The notes beneath the pieces were generated by a model, which did no database searches, was not told where the DNA came from, and saw only the letters and a program-made list of their open reading frames with translations. From assembly GCA_050084515.1 (NCBI GenBank), contig CM114274.1:8990001-9054000 (forward strand): a stretch of DNA of 64,000 nt, written 5' to 3'. Shown here piece after piece: positions 58,161-64,000 of this stretch (its first letter is position 1; each line of letters begins with the position of its first letter). The position numbers were made by a program, and so were the translations under genes. The stretch is from Blasia pusilla (Eukaryota > Marchantiophyta > Marchantiopsida > Blasiales).

Positions 58161-58871
58161 CTAGAGGATGGGATCCCGCTCTCTAGCATCCACTATGCTC
58201 ACAACGCTGCCAGTACGCAGGTACTCCAAGACCACTCCATCTTCGTGAATGTCTCGGCCACCTGTCGTCTCCTCACCAGCCTCTGGATCTAAGGACTCTC
58301 CATCAGACCTCCCCATCGAAGTCTCAGCAATTTGGCTCTCCATAGCCAACAAGCCCAAATAGGCTGACGCATGCCATCTTGGCACCAACTCCTCATCACT
58401 CTCACCATACCAACAAGCTCCAGTCGTATCTTGCTGACTCGGGCATGGATTACGGCTCAAACCATCTGCATCCTGGTTGAGCATCCCAGGTCTATGCACC
58501 ACTAGGAAGTCATACTCCTGCAACAAAAGAGCCAACCTCGCAAGCTTCCCTGTAAGCTTGTTGGACTCCATCAACCACTTAAGTGGCTGATGATCAGTAA
58601 TGATGGTAAAGGGATTTCCGAATAGATAACATCTGAAATGTGCGACAGCCCACATTGCAGCCAAGCACTCACCCTCATACGAGCTACACTTCGCCTTTGC
58701 AGCGTTGTTTGAGCAACTAGCGTAAGCCACCACGAACTCTCTACCATCATTGTCATGTTGGGTGAGCACAGCTCCAAGCCCCAACATGCTCCAATCGGTA
58801 TGCAACTGGAAAGGACGCCCCTTGATTGGTCTCCTCAATATGGGCGTGGACGTCAATCTGTCCTTGAGCAT
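58161..58871 (-). pseudogene. RNase H domain, copy 3
   Basis: This 236-codon open frame carries L-H-T-D-W-S-M-L-G-L-G-A-V-L, Y-E-G-E-C-L-A-A-M-W-A-V, T-I-I-T-D-H-Q-P-L-K-W-L and N-Q-D-A-D-G-L-S-R, the four catalytic blocks. It continues toward the integrase zinc region. Confidence 0.87.
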
Positions 58872-59911
58872 CTGAAATGCTCTCTCTTGCTCATCCCCCT
58901 AGAGCCACTCCTGATCCACCCTAGTCATCAAGGTTGGCGGCTTCGGAATCGAATTGAAATCCTTGACGTACCGTCGATAGAAGTTCGCCAATCGCATGAA
59001 TGCACGAACTCGACTCACATCTGTAGGGCGTGGAATGCGTAAAATAGCCTCTACCTTTGTCTATTGCACACCGAGGTCCCATGGGTATATCGTATGATCC
59101 AAGTACTCAATCTGCTCGTAGAAGAACTTGCACTTGTCTGGATGTAGCTTCAGCCCATGTAATTGCAATCGTCAGAACACCTCCTCTAGATGTCTCTCAT
59201 GCTCCTCAACCGTGGCGCTAAAGACTACAATATCATCAATATAACACCTAGCAAAATCCAAACCTCCCAAGATCCTATCCGTGACCCTCTGAAACTCATC
59301 CGGGGCGTTCTTTAACCCGAATGGTAAGAACCGCCACTGGTACAAATAATCCTTCCCGTGAGGATCAATGCCCCAAAATATCATCTTCTGTCTGTCCTCC
59401 AATCTAATAGGCAGCTTATGGTATCTGGCTCGCAAATCCAATGAGCTGAAGATCTTTACATGCCCAATCGCATCAAAGATCTCCTCAGGGGTGGGCATGG
59501 CATACCTATCAAACTTCGTCTGCCGATTGATAGGTCGATAATCTCCACACATCCGCTTATCCGTCCATTTTCCATGCACATTCTTCTTGGCAGGCATGAC
59601 ACTGGTAGATGCATACTTCCATGCCATATCTCCACTAGTCCTGATCCAACCAAGTCTTGGCTCCTACTCTGAATCAGAGCCCTCTCCATGTCATTGTACC
59701 TGTAGGGTTGTCGGAAGATCAGCGTGTCACTTGACAACTCAATGCGGATCCCTGGACCCTTCAGCGTACCCAAATCATGCATACTAAATGCAAAACAGCT
59801 TGTATAACTCCTAAGGAACTGGTGTATCCGACGCAGCTCTCCTCCTATCAACTTAGGGCCCATATCTAGCTCCCAAGTCTCCATCGTGACTACGGTAGGA
59901 CTCTCCGGCAC
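58872..59911 (-). pseudogene. Reverse transcriptase, copy 3
   Basis: Two overlapping frames (59911-59456 and 59627-59172) give M-C-G-D-Y-R-P-I-N-R, S-S-L-D-L-R-A-R-Y-H, F-L-P-F-G-L-K-N-A-P and the catalytic C-Y-I-D-D-I-V-V-F. One frameshift lies near 59640 and more occur before the RNase H. The upstream W-E-L-D-M-G-P-K-L segment matches W-E-P-L-L-G-P-K-L of copy 2. Confidence 0.87.
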
Positions 59912-60006
59912 GAATGTCAGTGTTTGCTATGGTGCAACCCCGTCTCGGATAATAGAACTCTCATCTCCATGTGCACTACTCGGAACCATGCTCGATGTTG
60001 TGGCTA

Positions 60007-61150
60007 TCATCTCCTCGCGTACCTACAAAACATCCCAAGAAGTCCAATGGTGTCTCTCCCGATCACCCCTGGTGTGTCGATCTCCTCGGGTCTTGCCCCC
60101 AACCACTGCCTCAGCCGTTTGGTAGGCATGGGGCTCACCAACACAACTTTTGTGATCTGTCGCATCCTCAAATGACGTTGCTCAGCTACTCCTAAGCTGA
60201 AAATCCATGTCCAGCAGTTCAGGTCCATCGCCTGACCTAAGAAATGACGTCGTGATGCCTCCAATAGTGATGGTATTGTCATCACTCTTATGGGGAATCC
60301 CATCGCTTGCTCTCGCTCATCGACATTAGGCTCCACCAACCTCTGTATCTGGTCATCCCAAACCAAGCCAGGTTCGGCCTCCTTGAATGCATAAGAAGCG
60401 AGAAAACTCACAAATGTGGGAAAGTCTACCCGTGGAATGCCAATCGTGTTGACCATATTCAACGGTAGTCAATCATCATGCCTCACTGCCTATGATCGAC
60501 GATCTCAATCTAGAATAGAATCCACCAACAAATCAGAGGGGCGCTCCACTCTAGCATACGCCCTCCGCAAGACCTCATGTGGGACCGAGTTGGTCCACAA
60601 CAGACGCGGGCGATGTGCTCTAGAACCTACACTCGATGCATCCAAAAACACCATTGGGCCGATCCATGCGTGCACTTGATGTGCACTCGTCACCACGCGG
60701 GACCTCAAATCGCCCAAAATCGGCACATTCTCCAGAATGTATGCTGAAGAACAAGACTGATGCTCGTGCAAGTGTCAAAAAATCCGCATCATCTCCCAAA
60801 ACAACTTGGATCAAGAGTCAGCTTATCCGCTATCCTATCCAACACTCGACTGGCCCTAACATGGCCAACCAGCAATGACCAAGTCCATGGTCCCTACCCG
60901 CTCCAAGTCCTGCACCCCCAACAATGAAATGTCCCTCCGTAGGGAACTCCGGTAACCCTGAATGGTGCACGCAAACAACAAGTGGGGAAAACGGAGGGGT
61001 AACTGCGTCACATGGTGAAGTGAAACGCGCCTCACAACATCATCAATCTCCACATACAAGTACTATTGCACGCGCACTCTAGGCCGCAAAACTACAGCTA
61101 ACCTAGTGTTGATCCCTCCAAAGAGATCCAACACCTGAATATCCTTCTCT
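60007..61150 (-). pseudogene. DNMT3-like C5-cytosine methyltransferase domain, copy 3
   Basis: Motif I reads V-L-D-L-F-G-G-I-N-T near 61128-61100. Y-V-E-I-D-D-V follows. Motif IV reads D-L-V-I-A-G-W-P-C directly followed by a stop, so the canonical Pro-Cys is kept in this subfamily. S-A-Y-I-L-E-N-V-P-I-L-G-D (VI), R-A-H-R-P-R-L-L-W-T-N-S (VIII) and R-E-Q-A-M-G-F, R-R-H-F-L-G-Q-A-M-D-L-N-C-W-T-W (IX/X) are present across the frames 61059-60856, 60771-60505 and 60462-60007. It is dead through stops and frameshifts. Confidence 0.87.
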
Positions 61151-61534
61151 GGGATGCACCACACAATCGGGGTGGTGTCTAAAGGAGTCATAGCAGCACT
61201 CGGATACCTGGGGTTCTTCTGACCCGTCACACTCTAGTGCAAACGTCTCGCTCCACTCAGTCTGCATATGCTTAGTGGCTAAGCGTCAAAGCTTCTCAGT
61301 CGAACCTCAAGACGGCACCTCTCCTCCACGGACTAATGCGGCTACCATAACACTCCTCTCCATATAAATGTGAGGAACGGGAGTATCCTCTGAATGGACA
61401 TGTCCCTCAATCAAATCACTAGGCCAAGTGATGGCATTGCTAAATGCTGCTAAGGTGGCCATCTCTCTTGGCCGTCGCTCGATCACTACACCTATGAATC
61501 GAACGGGTAAATAGCTAAGGCGCCCATCACCTAA

Positions 61535-62061
61535 CTATCGTCCTGGTCTATAGGACGGTGACTCCTCCCAGTAATCCAGGGAAAACCCCATCGGGTATAG
61601 CATTGCTCCACCAACCAAGACGTAGTAGGACTCTACATCAGTCACTATCGCCTTGGCTCGCACTACGGACTCATTTGTAGGATATCCTGGCGAGTCCTCA
61701 TCATGACCTCCTTTCGAGTGATATACTGTGTGGTACTCGCTCCACCCAAGGGCATCTGTACCCGGAATGGACAACGCTCCACATCGGCTCTTGTCAAGCC
61801 CAATCCTCTAAATGACGCTTTCCCCAACATCAGGGGTTGCGCTCTTGAATCCAACAAGAGGCGCTACGGACTAAAAGCTCTACCTCCTCGACTCACCAAC
61901 TGGAAAACCTCTCCCCGATTATTTAGCAAAATAACACCATGAGAAGCCATGGCACGCTCTATCGCGGGTCTAGCAGACATCTCCGCCATCCTAACAGCCG
62001 CAGCCTGCCATGAATTTGACGTGGACGGCCCGAGCATCCGCTCCAAGGGCAAGTCCATCAC
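61535..62061 (-). pseudogene. Aspartic protease region, copy 3
   Basis: M-L-D-S-R-A-Q-P-L-M-L-G-K corresponds to the active site but has Arg in place of the essential Gly, and S-Y-Y-V-L-V-G-G-A-M-L-Y-P-M-G-F follows. The N-terminal part (62061-61864) matches the region before the active site in copy 2. A frameshift separates the two. Confidence 0.8.
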
Positions 62062-62162
62062 CTACTCTATAATCACCTGTGAACGTGATGCAAGAACTCC
62101 AACTCCACGCTCATATAGCGTAGCGGCCAGCCAAAACACCTTAGCGAGCGTACCTCTCAATG

Positions 62163-62737
62163 TCATAACATCAAAAGCAGAAAAAGAATAGCACGGTATA
62201 CCATTGTGGCCGCCCCCAACATCGTACTCGACACATGCTCCTCTTGAGCATCAACAATAGGAATCATCACACTCGTTTCTCTCATTCCCCTCCGTGCCTG
62301 CATACCAATAACATCACCAACTCTCCACGAACTCTCATCATGACCCATCGATGGGGTCCTCATCGCCTCGGATAACGTGAAAGACTGAGGAAGCTTGGTC
62401 TATTTCATGGCTTCCCCTCGCTATGGATCCAACTCTACGGCTGTTCCACACGTCAAAACTGCGGCGGCCTCCATCTGGGCAACCCCGCACATCCAACCAA
62501 GATCCTCAATATCTCTAGCTACTCCATATGATGTCGATGCCATGGATTTGGCATCGGATAACCTCGATGCCATAGCGGCAATCTGCTCCTGTAGCTGTTG
62601 TATCTGAGCAGCCATCCCAACCTCACGCCGACGTCTTCCTCAACGTGTCTAGGTGGTGGGACTCTACCTCCTCCACGAGCAGCTCCACCACCTGTCGAGC
62701 AACTCCAGCTCCGTCCATGACACATAGTGTGGGTCAT
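62163..62737 (-). pseudogene. Gag C-terminal remnant, copy 3
   Basis: The Gly/Arg-rich stretch and the coiled-coil-like segment I-Q-Q-L-Q-E-Q-I-A-A-M-A-S correspond to the region after the zinc knuckle in copy 1 (R-I-E-Q-L-E-Q-K-L-A-T-M-A). The knuckle itself lies beyond the copia insertion and is lost. Confidence 0.65.
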
Positions 62738-62740
62738 AGT

Positions 62741-64000
62741 TGTGGAAAACTGCTAAACAAGCATAAGTGGTGGAAAACGGCTCTCACACACAAACACCAC
62801 CATGGAGAACAAAATTTGCAATAAGAGAATGAGTGGAGGTTTCTCCCCTTCTCAATTATATAGGGTATGTACAAGCAATCCTAACCCTAACCTTAACCAT
62901 AGTCTCGAGTTAGACTAATTATGATTAACTAACCCTAGTTAAGATAATTGCTCTTAACTAACCAACCAAGATTAAGCTTCCCTGCTTTGTGTGAGTACCA
63001 AATATAGCAGGTCAGGTATCTCATGAGCTTGACTGTAACTCAATCTTCAATACTCCCCCTCAAGCTCATATCGATATCTCTAACGCCTAAATCATTTCTA
63101 AACATCTCAAACTTATCTCTAGACAATGCCTTTGTAAAGATGTCAGCAATTTGCTGATCTGCACCTATCAATTTCTCTTGCAAGCACTTTCTCTCTAATA
63201 AAATCATAGTGCACCTCAACATATTTTGTACGAGCATGAAACACAGGGTTATTAGCAAGTTTGATGCTACTAATATTGTCTGCATATATTACACTAGATC
63301 CTAAGTTACTAACATCAATCTCAACAAGTAATCGATGAAGCCACACCGCCTCACATGATGCAAAACTCTGTTGAAGATAGCAAAGGTTCTTTGAAGCCCA
63401 TCTTAAGCTTCCCAAATAAATGAATAACCAAATATGGAGTGTCGATCAGACACGCTTCCTGCCCAATCAGCATATGTGAATCCCTGTAATTGAAAACTCA
63501 TAGAAGATTCAAATTGAAGCCCAAATTGAATTGAGAATTTCACATACCGCATAATCCTCCTCAGAGCATCAAGGTGAGGTTTTCGAGGTGCTTGCATAAA
63601 CTGGCTCACTAGGCCAACACCATAACTCAAATTTGGTCTGGTTAAGTCCTTCACATCAAATTCTCCTAGCTTGTAACTTAAGCTTGACTTGTTCTACCAT
63701 TTCTTCAGTACTCCCAGTAATCAGGAGATTGTCAACATACAACACAATGAGAATCGTATGATCTTGTCCTCTCAAGACATATAACGAGAAGTCAGAATCA
63801 CATACCCTAAAATCCAACTCTTGTAGGACGTATGTAATCTTGCCATACCAAAATCTTGAAGCTTGTTTGAGCCCGTATAGAACCTTCTTCAACCTGCATA
63901 CGTAAAATGGAAACTTAGAATGCTCGTATCCAAGTGGTTAAGTCATATATATCTCCTTGTATAGATCTTCATTCAAGAAGGTATTCTTGACGTCCATGTG
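62741..64000 (-). mobile_element. Ty1/copia element, 3' part
   Basis: The minus strand encodes the end of a copia polyprotein, then the polypurine tract GAGCTTGAGGGGGAG (63067-63053) and a 3' LTR at about 63052-62741 (312 bp, TATTGAAG to TTTTCCACA; the expected leading TG is TA). The LTR contains an AACCCTAACC-type run in its middle. The element continues past the window edge. Confidence 0.85.
63075..64000 (-). pseudogene. Copia reverse transcriptase and RNase H (partial)
   Basis: Segments in order: M-D-V-K-N-T-F-L-N-E-D-L, L-K-K-V-L-Y-G-L-K-Q-A-S-R-F-W-Y, I-V-L-Y-V-D-N-L-L-I-T-G, D-L-T-R-P-N-L-S-Y, Y-A-D-W-A-G-S-V-S-D-R, and Q-I-A-D-I-F-T-K-A-L. The catalytic Y-V-D-D is Y-V-D-N, and stops or shifts occur near 63930, 63655 and 63410. 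The element is inactive. Confidence 0.9.

Larger units (their letters stand above)
56531..62740 (-). mobile_element. Methyltransferase-bearing gypsy element, copy 3 (second subfamily)
   Basis: Sense order on the minus strand: gag C-terminal part, protease, methyltransferase, RT, RNase H, integrase, GPY/F, PHD-like finger, and polypurine tract near 56657-56645. About 120 bp of terminal repeat follow, cut short at the plus-strand copy. The 5' end is missing because a copia element sits at 62741. Protein similarity to copies 1 and 2 is clear but clearly lower than between those two, so this is a distinct subfamily. Stops and frameshifts are frequent. Confidence 0.88.

Noticed and set aside
62876-62900. 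Telomere-like AACCCTAACC run
   Set aside because: It is short and lies within the copia LTR, so it is not a telomeric array.

Overview
The window is nuclear DNA of a land plant. It holds spliced genes with plant-type products (a hevein-domain GH19 chitinase, the autophagy scaffold ATG11, and an alpha-carbonic anhydrase with plastid/thylakoid-lumen targeting). These sit in AT-rich intergenic DNA that carries Helitron-like ends, a hAT relic, LINE fragments and long CT/GA microsatellites. Nothing fixes the species; a non-seed plant is my guess, held weakly.

Both flanks are retrotransposon clusters. From 1 to 6536 (minus strand) lies the 5' part of a decayed Ty3/gypsy-type element. From 45.4 to 62.7 kb lie three related copies: a plus-strand copy (45445-47141, resuming at 56248-56530) split by the insertion of a nearly full-length minus-strand copy (47142-56247), followed by a minus-strand copy of a second subfamily (about 56.53-62.74 kb). 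A Ty1/copia element (62741-64000, minus strand) interrupts the gag region of that last copy.

The notable system is this gypsy family. All four copies carry a DNMT3-like C5-cytosine methyltransferase between protease and reverse transcriptase. The polyprotein order is gag (CCHC knuckle) - protease - methyltransferase - RT - RNase H - DDE integrase - GPY/F - PHD-like finger. The family also has an apparent self-priming binding site: 12 nt after the 5' repeat are complementary to the predicted 5' end of the transcript, which lies 30 nt from a TATA box, in two copies. The best copy has a split-repeat arrangement A1-internal-B1-A2-B2 rather than two ordinary LTRs, bounded by a possible 4-bp target duplication. 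All copies seen are broken by frameshifts or stops.

The middle (10-43 kb) contains the host genes. The chitinase has 3 exons (10489-11770, plus) with a decayed third-exon duplicate about 0.5 kb downstream. ATG11 has 6 exons (16389-21341, minus) and is complete in frame except for one in-frame TGA. The alpha-carbonic anhydrase has 8 exons (39562-42956, minus) with a twin-arginine-like lumen signal. A LINE (33.97-36.1 kb, minus) ends in a very long GA/CT tract, and fragments of the same LINE group lie at 43.4-44.0 kb. Several hairpins, tandem repeats and a 104-bp inverted repeat fill parts of the intergenic DNA; the remaining long stretches show no recognisable gene.
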